Program-made: the position numbers and the translations under genes
The notes under the pieces: generated by a model
What the model saw: only the letters and a program-made list of their open reading frames with translations
Databases searched by the model: none
What the model was told of the DNA's origin: nothing
From: Pseudorhizobium endolithicum
GTDB lineage: Bacteria > Pseudomonadota > Alphaproteobacteria > Rhizobiales > Rhizobiaceae
Direction of reading: 5' to 3'
Assembly: GCF_902153245.2 (NCBI RefSeq)
Contig: NZ_CABFWF030000008.1
Location: 201,092-246,305, forward strand
Length of the DNA: 45,214 nt
Shown: positions 28,540 through 35,973 of the stretch, in pieces
Layout: each line of letters opens with the position of its first letter
Numbering within the stretch: the first letter of the stretch is position 1

Positions 28540-29031
28540 TTAACCGGCATGCACCGGACGGTCGGCGACCAGAACCCCATCTGCGTCCGCGTACAGATAA
28601 TCGCCCGTGCGAAACTCAACATTGCCGAAGCGTACGGGGATGCCGCGGGCGCCATGGCCGGTCTTGCCGCTCTTCTTGGGGGCCTGGCCCAGCGCCATTA
28701 CGCAGAAATCCATCCCGGCTATGTCCGCGCTGTCGCGGATCGCGCCATTGATCAGCAAGCCTTTCCAGCCGTTCGATTGAGCAAGAGCCGCGATCTGATC
28801 CCCGACAAGGGCACATCGCAGGGATCCTCCGCCGTCGACCACCAAGACCTTGCCGCTTCCGTCGCCTCCCAGCGTCTCGCGGAGCAATCGATTGTCCTCG
28901 AAGGTCCTGATCGTCACGACTTCTCCGTGAAAGCCGTCTCTGCGGCCGAAGGACTTCCATTGCATCTCACAGAAGCGAACGTCTTCATCATTGGTGTCGA
29001 CAAGGTCCGCGGTCCTGATAACGTCGGTCAT
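28540..29031 (-). CDS. RraA-family aldolase (HMG/CHA aldolase-like)
   Basis: 163 aa, close to E. coli RraA in length and in VLVVDGGGSLRCALVG. It keeps the G-x-x-RD motif (NGAIRD, R99 and D100), which class II 4-hydroxy-4-methyl-2-oxoglutarate/4-carboxy-4-hydroxy-2-oxoadipate aldolases need and E. coli RraA has lost (GAVRQ). An aldolase or oxaloacetate decarboxylase role is therefore more likely than RNase E control. Its start overlaps the hydroxyacid dehydrogenase stop as ATGA; last gene of a three-gene minus operon. Confidence 0.88.
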   Translation of the reverse strand: MTDVIRTADLVDTNDEDVRFCEMQWKSFGRRDGFHGEVVTIRTFEDNRLLRETLGGDGSGKVLVVDGGGSLRCALVGDQIAALAQSNGWKGLLINGAIRDSADIAGMDFCVMALGQAPKKSGKTGHGARGIPVRFGNVEFRTGDYLYADADGVLVADRPVHAG

Positions 29032-30005
29032 GGTGTTTCCCCAAGGTTCGGCGCCGCGAGGACCCGCACGGGCCTGCCTTCGCGCCAGGCTCTGATATTC
29101 TCCACCGTATCGCGATAGAAGGCGCGGTAGGCGCCTTCTGTGACATAGCCGAGATGCGGCGTCAGGACGGTGTTCGGCGCATGACGCAGCGGATGGTCGG
29201 CCGGCAACGGCTCCATGTCGAACACGTCCAGGCCGGCCCGAATCCGGCCTTCCCGGAGAGCCGCAAGGAGCGCATCCTCGTCCACGAGCGGGCCGCGTGA
29301 CGTGTTGATCAGGATCGCGCCACGCTTCATCAGGGCCAGTTCTCCGGCCGAGACGATGTTGCGGGTACGCTCGCTCAGGATCAGGTGCAGGGAAACGACA
29401 TCCGCCTCTCCGAACAGCGTCTGCTTGTCGACACGCCGCACCCCGACTTCCGCCGCCCGCTCATCCGTCAGGTTCGGGCTCCAGGCCATGACCTCCATCC
29501 CGAAGGCCCTGGCGATGGGCGCCATCCGGCTGCCAAGCTTGCCCAGACCGACAAGACCGAGCGTCTTGCCCCCGAGCACGGTCCCGATCGTCGCCTGCCA
29601 GCCGCCCTCGCGGATTCGCCGGTCTTCCTCTGGAATGAAGCGTGCCAGAGACAGGATCAGTCCCCAGGCGAGCTCCGGCGTGGCGTGCGCGGATTCACCG
29701 GCAAAGGTGTGGCAGACGGTGATGCCGCGTGCCACGGCGGCTTCCATGTCGATGGTCCGGACACGCGCGCCGGTCACGACGACCAGTTTCAGCTTCGGGA
29801 GCCGGTCGATCAGCGTCGCTGGGAGAGGCATGCGCTCGCGCATCAGACAGAGGACGTCGAAGCCGGCGAGTGCGCGCGCGGCTTCATCCTCACCGGCTAG
29901 ATTGCAGCCGAAGCGGACGACATCGCAGTCGCTTCCCAGCGACGACCAATCGGCCAGCCTCAGCGCCACGTCCTGATAATCGTCGAGAACGGCGATCCGA
30001 AGCAT
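29028..30005 (-). CDS. D-2-hydroxyacid dehydrogenase family protein
   Basis: 325 aa. NAD-dependent reduction of a 2-keto acid or the reverse. The nucleotide motif is GLGKLG (153-158). The catalytic set is R238 (NTSRGPLVDE), E266 (DVFDMEPLP) and H285 (LTPHLGYV). It begins 1 bp after the stop of the Ldh-family gene. Two hydroxyacid dehydrogenases of unrelated folds next to each other recall the SlcC/ComC pair that inverts sulfolactate, though here no SuyAB sulfo-lyase is present. Confidence 0.92.
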   Translation of the reverse strand: MLRIAVLDDYQDVALRLADWSSLGSDCDVVRFGCNLAGEDEAARALAGFDVLCLMRERMPLPATLIDRLPKLKLVVVTGARVRTIDMEAAVARGITVCHTFAGESAHATPELAWGLILSLARFIPEEDRRIREGGWQATIGTVLGGKTLGLVGLGKLGSRMAPIARAFGMEVMAWSPNLTDERAAEVGVRRVDKQTLFGEADVVSLHLILSERTRNIVSAGELALMKRGAILINTSRGPLVDEDALLAALREGRIRAGLDVFDMEPLPADHPLRHAPNTVLTPHLGYVTEGAYRAFYRDTVENIRAWREGRPVRVLAAPNLGETP

Positions 30006-30006
30006 G

Positions 30007-31095
30007 TCAATGTTCCTTCACGAGGCTGTCGGCATCGAGGGACAGGCCTACACGCGCCGCTTCCTCCCGGACCATGGCGATATCACCCTCGGTGAAGGGA
30101 ATGCCGGAAACGAGGCGCTCGGCCATTCGCCCGGCTTCCGGCTCGCCCGGCATCAGGATGGCCTGGCCTTCGTCCGCACGGGGACACGCCCGTGCACGCT
30201 CCACGAGGGCGTCCATGCGCGCGCGATAGGTCGAGACATCCGTAAACAGCTCCGGGCGAAACACGATGAGGTTGTGTCCCACATTCTGCGGACGGTCGCG
30301 ATCCCGATACTGGTCTGCGACTTCGCCGCCGAAGGCCGCTCCGGTCATCACCCCCGCAAGCACTTCCATCATCAGCGACAGGCCCGATCCCTTCGGCCCG
30401 CCGAGCGGCAGAACGATACCCTCGTAGGCGCGCCGCGCATCGGTGGTCTCCCTTCCGTCGGCGTCGAGTGCCCAGCCTGCCGGAATCGCCTCCCCCTTCT
30501 GCATCGCACGCCTGATCTTGCCGCGCGCGACCACGGAGGTCGCCATGTCGAGGATGACGGGCGGCGAGCCGTTTCCGCCGGGAGCACCGAAGGCGAAGGG
30601 ACTGGTTCCGAGGAAGGGGGTTCGCCCACCCCAGACGGGCATGCTGGGTGAGGCATTGGTGAACACGAACGCGGCGTATCCGGCTTCGACAGCGTCCAGC
30701 AAGTATCCGGCCGCCATCCCGAAATGCGTGCTGTTGAAGACCCCCGCCATGCCGATGCCATAGGTTGCGGCGGCCTCGATCGCCTCATGCAGCGCGCGGC
30801 GGGCCACAACGAAGCCCAGTCCATCGTCGCCATCCACATGCGCTGCCGCCGACGCCGGGCGGGTGACGCGGATCTGCGGCCGCGCACGAACCAGCCCCCG
30901 GCGCAAGCGTTCCGCATAGATCGGGATCCGCGAGACGCCGTGCGTGCCGACGCCTCGCAGGTCGGCGAGGACGAGATAATGCGCAACCACGGCGGCATCA
31001 TCGGCCGGCAATCCGAGCTGGCGGAAAATTTCTGCGACGGACGTTTTCAGCCGCTCTGCATCGACGAACGTCAACGGCTCCGGCGCAATGGACAT
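30007..31095 (-). CDS. Ldh-family (malate/L-sulfolactate type) oxidoreductase
   Basis: 362 aa from ATG 31095 with GGAG nine bases upstream; the frame is open further up to 31194 but that stretch contains operator B. The family is MDH/LDH type 2 (ComC, YiaK, AllD, DpkA), which uses NAD(P)H without a Rossmann fold. Landmarks are ADLRGVGTHGVSRIPIY (H52) and NSTHFGMAAGY (H124), then GTSPFAFGAPG and GGPKGSGLSLMMEVLAG as split blocks. It is first in a minus operon with the D-2-hydroxyacid dehydrogenase and RraA aldolase. Confidence 0.92.
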   Translation of the reverse strand: MSIAPEPLTFVDAERLKTSVAEIFRQLGLPADDAAVVAHYLVLADLRGVGTHGVSRIPIYAERLRRGLVRARPQIRVTRPASAAAHVDGDDGLGFVVARRALHEAIEAAATYGIGMAGVFNSTHFGMAAGYLLDAVEAGYAAFVFTNASPSMPVWGGRTPFLGTSPFAFGAPGGNGSPPVILDMATSVVARGKIRRAMQKGEAIPAGWALDADGRETTDARRAYEGIVLPLGGPKGSGLSLMMEVLAGVMTGAAFGGEVADQYRDRDRPQNVGHNLIVFRPELFTDVSTYRARMDALVERARACPRADEGQAILMPGEPEAGRMAERLVSGIPFTEGDIAMVREEAARVGLSLDADSLVKEH

Positions 31096-31150
31096 GGCAT
31101 GTATCTCCTCGATGACCCTGCGAGAGAGCACTATCACCTCAGCCGGCGTC

Positions 31151-31168
31151 TGTATACCATTGTATCCA
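31151..31168. promoter_or_regulatory. GntR-type operator B, before the Ldh operon
   Basis: TGTATAC-CATT-GTATCCA, 7+4+7 layout, one mismatch from perfect symmetry. It lies 55 bp upstream of the Ldh-family start codon in the 159-bp gap after the LysR2 gene. Confidence 0.8.
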
Positions 31169-31254
31169 GAACGATCCCGTCTCTTTGGTGACAATGGAGA
31201 GCCTCGACCAGGTGGCGGAAGATGGACCGCTTCGCCGCTGAAGGATCGGCTCTA

Positions 31255-32163
31255 TCAGGCCGGAAGATAGCTCGCGCTGGCCAGGGAAAGGAAATCCCGG
31301 ATCGGCCTGGAAAGCGGGCTGGACGGGCGCCTCACCATCAGGAGCGACCGCTGCGCCCAGTGGTCCGCCAGCTTTGCATGGACGAGATCCGTGCCAGCCA
31401 GGAGGTGGAGGCTGGTGGACCGCATGAAGCCGATGCCGAAGCCCGCTTCAACCATGCGGACAAGCGAGGAAAAGGTTTCCACATTCACCCGCTTACCGAG
31501 GGAGCGACCGCTGCTTGCTGCCGCCGCACTCAACAACCTGTCCAAGGCCCCGCTGTGGTGGATGCCGACGACCTCGTGTTCCGCAACCTCGTCGAAACGG
31601 ACCGACCTGCTCGACCGAAGCCGGTCGGCCAGGACATGATCGGGAGAACAGATCACAAGGACCTTGTCGTCCTCGAAGACCGTCGTCTCGAACCGCTCGA
31701 CGTCATTGTTGTCGGCAACGAAGGCGATATCGGCCTGGCCATCGTCGAGGACGAGGAGCGCCCGGGCCGCCGACATTTCCTGAATTTCGAGGCGGATGCC
31801 CTCACGACTTTCCGCGTAGCGGGCAAGCAGCTCGGGAAGCCGTCCCGAAAGGGCCGAACTGGTACAGGCAAGCCGCAGAGAGCCGCTGGCGCCGCTGGCA
31901 TAGTCGACCATCTGCGTGTGGAGATCGGCGATCGTGCGAAGGATTTCGCGGCAGCCGACGACGTAGATCTGCCCGGCCGCGGTCAGCCGTACGCCTTGCA
32001 CGGATCGGTCAAAAAGAGCGACCCCGAGTCGAACCTCCAGATCGCTGATCCGGCGGCTGACGGCAGAGGTCGCTATATTCTCACGCTCCGCGGCCCGCCC
32101 TATGGAGCCGAGCTGCGCCACCGCTACGAGGAGCCGAGCTGTTAGCGGGTCGAAGGACTGCAT
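31255..32163 (-). CDS. LysR-family regulator 2
   Basis: 302 aa; GGGAGG lies five bases before the ATG. Winged helix at ~5-65 (ARLLVAVAQLGSIGRAAERENI, AVSRRISDLEVRLG, LFDRSVQGVRLTAAG), then an effector domain. It lies upstream of the Ldh operon on the same strand, 159 bp apart, and divergent from the GntR gene. It may control the Ldh operon together with GntR; its own target is not shown by sequence. Confidence 0.92.
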   Translation of the reverse strand: MQSFDPLTARLLVAVAQLGSIGRAAERENIATSAVSRRISDLEVRLGVALFDRSVQGVRLTAAGQIYVVGCREILRTIADLHTQMVDYASGASGSLRLACTSSALSGRLPELLARYAESREGIRLEIQEMSAARALLVLDDGQADIAFVADNNDVERFETTVFEDDKVLVICSPDHVLADRLRSSRSVRFDEVAEHEVVGIHHSGALDRLLSAAAASSGRSLGKRVNVETFSSLVRMVEAGFGIGFMRSTSLHLLAGTDLVHAKLADHWAQRSLLMVRRPSSPLSRPIRDFLSLASASYLPA

Positions 32164-32335
32164 GCGGCCTCCCGTCGACTGCTGCGGCCGTCTCCTGGTC
32201 GAGGCCGAAATCGCGGCGCACCCGCTGCATCATCGCCGCATCGAAGCGATGCAGGTGATAGTCGTTGCAGCGTCGCACGAGTGCGACGTAACGCTGCAGA
32301 GCGGCAACCGTCTTCCTTATCATGGGCGCTGGCAT
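32081..32335 (-). CDS. Possible small protein overlapping the LysR2 start
   Basis: 84 aa from an ATG preceded by GGTGG. The first ~55 residues look protein-like, a helical Arg-rich stretch with LQRYVALVRRCNDYHLHRFD and AMMQRVRRDFGLDQE, while the last ~28 residues overlap LysR2 in another frame and look non-coding. I recognise no family. It may be the 5' part of a broken gene, a small leader gene, or chance. It partly fills the 464-bp gap between LysR2 and GntR, whose other content is operator C. Confidence 0.3.
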   Translation of the reverse strand: MPAPMIRKTVAALQRYVALVRRCNDYHLHRFDAAMMQRVRRDFGLDQETAAAVDGRPHAVLRPANSSAPRSGGAARLHRAGRGA

Positions 32336-32539
32336 GATCCGTTCCACCAGGTTTGGACTCGTCTATGCCCATGATCTAGCGGCTCCTGTTGCAGTGCGGT
32401 AGCGCCGTTTGGCGATGGCGGCATCGCGGCTCGGCAAGACCTGCACAGTCCCGGTTTCGGCCGCATGCCCTTGGCTGCAACCCATGCGCGGATGGGCCTT
32501 CGGCTCCCGCGGAGAATCCATAGCTTCCTCCAACGGATC

Positions 32540-32557
32540 TGCATACATTGGTATGCG
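32540..32557. promoter_or_regulatory. GntR-type operator C, before the gntR gene
   Basis: TGCATAC-ATTG-GTATGCG, with six-base perfect inverted arms (GCATAC/GTATGC). It lies 70 bp upstream of the regulator start and suggests autoregulation, and that this protein is the one recognising all four sites. Confidence 0.82.
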
Positions 32558-32627
32558 AAAGCAAGATGCCCGTGGACAATTTCCGCGCGATTCTTTAGCC
32601 CAGATAGGCAAGAAGGAGAACGCTTCC

Positions 32628-33284
32628 ATGCCGCCCCACAAGGATCCGCTTGCCAAGACCCGAGGACATAGCACCTATCACGCAATCCTCGCGGCGATCC
32701 GCGACGGGATTTATCGTCCCGGCGATCCGCTGCGCGAGGAGGAAGTAGCAGCCCGCCTTGGCGTCAGCCGCACACCGGTACGCGAAGCCCTCGGCCGCCT
32801 TCAGGAGAAGGGCCTGCTGGAGGCCGCACCCGGTCGCGGGGTTGCGGTGTCGATCCTTTCGATGCAACAGATCTTCGAACTCTATGCCATGCGCGAGGAA
32901 CTCGAAGGTCTGGTCGCACGCTTCGCCGCCCAACATGCCACGGAGGCCGAGATCGCCAATCTCGAGCGGCTCAACGACAAGTTCGCCGCCAGCACGGATC
33001 CCGCACTCGCCGCGCAGATGAACCGCCAGTTTCACGCCCGGCTCTATGACGCCGCGCGCAACCGCTACCTGCGTCAGGCGGTCGAGGACCTGCAGGAAAC
33101 GATCGCTCTCCTACCGGACACCACCTTCATTCAGGACGGTCGTACAGGCACGGCAACCGATGAGCACAGGACAATCATCGAAGCGATCCGGCGACGCGAT
33201 ACCGAGGCAGCGAAAAAGGCGGCGGTCGGCCACATCAAGGCTGCCCTCGGCGTGCGCCTGCAGATCACCAAGGCCGAGAGCTGA
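32628..33284 (+). CDS. GntR/FCD-domain transcription regulator
   Basis: 218 aa from ATG 32628 after AGAAGGAG; the open frame upstream (to 32409) spans the operator and is not coding. The winged helix (residues ~17-75) has DGIYRPGDPLREEEVAARLGVS and TPVREALGRLQEKGLL. The C-terminal FCD domain has the metal-site series FHARLYDAARN, DEHRTIIEAI and GHIKAAL. FadR-group FCD regulators are usually repressors released by a carboxylic acid ligand. The 18-bp operators A-D fit this group in size and symmetry. Confidence 0.93.
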   Translation: MPPHKDPLAKTRGHSTYHAILAAIRDGIYRPGDPLREEEVAARLGVSRTPVREALGRLQEKGLLEAAPGRGVAVSILSMQQIFELYAMREELEGLVARFAAQHATEAEIANLERLNDKFAASTDPALAAQMNRQFHARLYDAARNRYLRQAVEDLQETIALLPDTTFIQDGRTGTATDEHRTIIEAIRRRDTEAAKKAAVGHIKAALGVRLQITKAES

Positions 33285-33320
33285 ACGAAGCCTCGACGAT
33301 GGCGGCCTTGATGTGGCGTG

Positions 33321-34715
33321 TCATCTTTCCGGCCAGATCGCCTCATGCGTCCCGAGCGGTACCGGCAGCCGGTCCCAGGACCGGGGCCGCCCGTCGAACA
33401 GCAATGCCGGGCGCAGCGCCGCCACATGGCCGAAATCGGTGTCGAAGCCGTCCATCAGGTCGGCGGCATCCGCCTGCTCGGGGTTGCGCTCGGGGTACGA
33501 GCTGTCGTCGCCCAGTTCGGCCCGCATCCGCCACATCCACTCCGCCGTCCCGGCGAGCGATATCGCCGCATGCCAGCGTCCCCCCGTCTCGTGGCGGCGG
33601 ATGAGCGCGACCATTGCAGCAAAGGCTGCGAGATAGCCGCTGAGGTAATCCAACGGCTGGCAGGGGAGAAGAGCCGGGGCCGGCGACGCATCGTCGATCG
33701 CCATGCCGGTCGTAGCCTGTACAAGGCTGTCATAGCCCCTGCGAAGGCGCCACGTGCCCTGTTCCGAAAAAGCGGAGAGCGACAGGGAGACCAGTTCCGG
33801 ATTGATGGCCGTGAGATCCGACAGGCCGAACCCGCGCCGGCCCAGTGAACCGGGGCGATAGGCGTCCAGATATACGTCCGCATCGTGCGCCAGCATCTGC
33901 AGTTGTTCTCGCCCTTCGGCCGTATCCAGATCGATGAAGGCGGAACGCTTTCCGAAGCCGGTATCGATCACCAGCGAAGGGATCGACGGAAGGTTGGCAC
34001 TCGCTATCCGTAGGACCGACGCGCCGTGCTCGGCCATGGTACGGCCGGCCATGGGACCGGCGATCACCCTCGACAGGTCGAGCATGCGCGCCCCCTCGAG
34101 CGGCCCGCCAGGCGTTGAGCCAAGCAGCTTCCGCGGCGCTTCGGCAAGGCGGCGGAGCGAGATCGGCTGACCGCCAGCCGGATCCAGCCGCGCCCGTTCA
34201 CCCAGCCATGCTTCCCGGGAGCGCACCCGCGCCGCACACAATCCGCGCCGGATCGCATCGACCTCAATATCGGAAGCGCTTCTCGCGGCGACCGCCGACC
34301 GCACCGCATCCGGGTCGTTGCGAACCGAAAGCATATCAAGCAGCGCGTCCCGCAGATGCGGGAAATTGCCGTGAAGATACACCCATTTTCCATCGGCCGC
34401 CGGATAGAAGCCAGTGAAGGGGTCCCGGAACTTTGCGGGACGGCCATCAAGCATCAGGTAGCTCGAGCTTGCCATTGCAAGCTCGGCGGCCCGCGTATCC
34501 AGACCGACCGCCGCGATCCTGCCCGTACGGATCTCCAGAATACGCGAGACGGCGAGCCCCACCGCGCCGAGGGCGGCTGCCGCCATAGGGGCGATGGGCC
34601 AGGGCGTCGCCAGCACTTTCGGACGCTCCACGATCGTCAGGCGATCGACAGGGGCGTCGTCCCAGCCAACGGCCGAAAGCAGGGAATGCAGCGGATGCCC
34701 GGCTCTCCCCAGCAT
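33321..34715 (-). CDS. CaiB/BaiF-type CoA-transferase with extra N-terminal half
   Basis: 464 aa; start ATG 34715 overlaps the prpF2 stop as TGATG. The family transfers CoA between carboxylic acids in the cytoplasm. The normal N-terminal family motif (LEGARMLDLSRVIAGP) appears only at residues 206-221, followed by SAFSEQG...RRGYDSLVQATTGM and the probable catalytic Asp356 (CQPLDYLSGY). Residues 1-205 resemble the middle to C-terminal part of a CaiB chain (DPFTGFYPAADGKWVYLHGNF), so the protein looks like a rearranged or partly duplicated transferase. Other starts upstream give no family sequence. It probably activates a polycarboxylate as its CoA ester. Confidence 0.88.
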   Translation of the reverse strand: MLGRAGHPLHSLLSAVGWDDAPVDRLTIVERPKVLATPWPIAPMAAAALGAVGLAVSRILEIRTGRIAAVGLDTRAAELAMASSSYLMLDGRPAKFRDPFTGFYPAADGKWVYLHGNFPHLRDALLDMLSVRNDPDAVRSAVAARSASDIEVDAIRRGLCAARVRSREAWLGERARLDPAGGQPISLRRLAEAPRKLLGSTPGGPLEGARMLDLSRVIAGPMAGRTMAEHGASVLRIASANLPSIPSLVIDTGFGKRSAFIDLDTAEGREQLQMLAHDADVYLDAYRPGSLGRRGFGLSDLTAINPELVSLSLSAFSEQGTWRLRRGYDSLVQATTGMAIDDASPAPALLPCQPLDYLSGYLAAFAAMVALIRRHETGGRWHAAISLAGTAEWMWRMRAELGDDSSYPERNPEQADAADLMDGFDTDFGHVAALRPALLFDGRPRSWDRLPVPLGTHEAIWPER

Positions 34716-35866
34716 CACGACGGAGCTCCGCCAAATGGTGCAACGGCAACCTCTCCCTGCATCAGCCGGCGGGCCGTCCGGTAGACGGTGGCGCTGGCAA
34801 CATGCCAACCGCACTCCACCGGCGTGACCCGGGCGCTCGCCGCAACGACGCCCGAGGGATGTCCTATCCGCACGGGGTCTGTCCTGTCTTTCACCTGGGC
34901 CAGGCGATGCGCCAGCGAGCCCTGGATCCCGCAGGCGGCCGCAAGGCACATGGCGCCCGTAAGGGTTACGGCCCGGTGCACACGCTCCATCGACAGCATG
35001 CGAACGGCGATGTCGTAGTCCGCCGGATCGATGCTCCGCCCGTCGAGCGCCGCAAAAGTACCCGGCCGTCCAATGATCGCGATCTTCGGATTGGCCAGTC
35101 CGGCATGGTCGGGAGACGATGCCAGTCCCATCCTCACGGCCGCGAGGCGCCGCAGGCGGTCGAGCAATGCCATCAGACCCCGATCGGCCTCCATGGCGTC
35201 GGGCGAAGCCGAGATGTCCAGACCCAGTTGCTCGGCGGCAACGAAGGCCACCGGATTGGTCGCGTCGACGATGGACATATCGAAGGAGCGGCCATCGATC
35301 ACAATCGTCTCAAGCACCTTGCCCGTGGGCAGGAGCCCGGAGGTAACCGTTCCGCCCGGCTCCAGGAAATCGAGAGCGATGCGGGCGCCGCTGCCGGACA
35401 CCCCGTCGATCGTGAAATCCCCTGTTGTCAGGGCCCTGCCATGGCAGACGGGAAAGCGGGCATGGATGATCTTCTTCGTATTCACCTGGTGAATCCGAAC
35501 GAGCGCTTCGCCGTCGTCCACGCGAACGAGGCCTTCGTCTACCGCGAAGGGACCCACCGCTGACGACAGGTTACCGCAGTTGGCTTCCCAATCGACCACC
35601 GGCCGGTCCACCGCCACCTGGGCGAAGGTGTAATCGACATCGGCATCCGGACGGGTGGCCGGACCGATGATGACCGCTTTGGACAGGCTCGACGTTCCGC
35701 CTCCCATCCCGTCCAGCTGCCTTCCATAGGGGTCGGGACTGCCGAGGGCTGACAGCAGCATCGCATCCAACGCTCCGCGCTCCGGCGGGCAATGGTGCGC
35801 GTGGAAGAAGACACCCTTGCTGCTGCCGCCACGGTAGAAGACGGCAGGAACAAACACCTGCGACAT
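34715..35866 (-). CDS. PrpF-family isomerase 2
   Basis: 383 aa. Start ATG 35866 with GGAGG a few bases upstream. Catalytic positions of the PrpF fold are kept: YRGGSSKGVFF, K63 (LSKAVIIG) and C97 (EANCGNLSSAVGPFA). It is divergent from tcuA across 107 bp and translationally coupled to the CoA-transferase. It shares the fold with isomerase 1 at 26.3 kb but differs clearly in sequence, so the two probably act on different double-bond positions or substrates, such as an aconitate isomer or a methylitaconate-like acid. Confidence 0.92.
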   Translation of the reverse strand: MSQVFVPAVFYRGGSSKGVFFHAHHCPPERGALDAMLLSALGSPDPYGRQLDGMGGGTSSLSKAVIIGPATRPDADVDYTFAQVAVDRPVVDWEANCGNLSSAVGPFAVDEGLVRVDDGEALVRIHQVNTKKIIHARFPVCHGRALTTGDFTIDGVSGSGARIALDFLEPGGTVTSGLLPTGKVLETIVIDGRSFDMSIVDATNPVAFVAAEQLGLDISASPDAMEADRGLMALLDRLRRLAAVRMGLASSPDHAGLANPKIAIIGRPGTFAALDGRSIDPADYDIAVRMLSMERVHRAVTLTGAMCLAAACGIQGSLAHRLAQVKDRTDPVRIGHPSGVVAASARVTPVECGWHVASATVYRTARRLMQGEVAVAPFGGAPS

Positions 35867-35931
35867 GAACCCTCCTTACGATCTCTCCTGTCAGCGACCA
35901 TTGACATCATGGTTGGCGCATTCTACTCATC

Positions 35932-35949
35932 GTATACAAATGCATGCAA
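35932..35949. promoter_or_regulatory. GntR-type operator D, in the prpF2/tcuA divergent gap
   Basis: CGTATAC-AAAT-GCATGCA, same 7+4+7 layout; each arm differs from the consensus by one or two bases. It ends 24 bp before the tcuA start and lies 65 bp upstream of prpF2, so one site could serve both directions. Confidence 0.72.
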
Positions 35950-35973
35950 TAGCGGAAAAGGAATCCTGTTGCG

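Noticed and set aside
26291..29031. Gallate/protocatechuate 4,5-cleavage pathway
   Set aside because: GalD-like and RraA-type aldolase genes are present, but no ring-cleaving dioxygenase and no LigJ/GalB hydratase.
28540..29031. RNase E regulator RraA
   Set aside because: The aldolase RD motif is kept and the gene is in a catabolic operon.
28540..31095. Sulfolactate degradation
   Set aside because: ComC- and SlcC-like enzymes and a TTT carrier are present, but SuyAB is missing and the ThDP enzyme does not look like the short ComDE sulfopyruvate decarboxylase.
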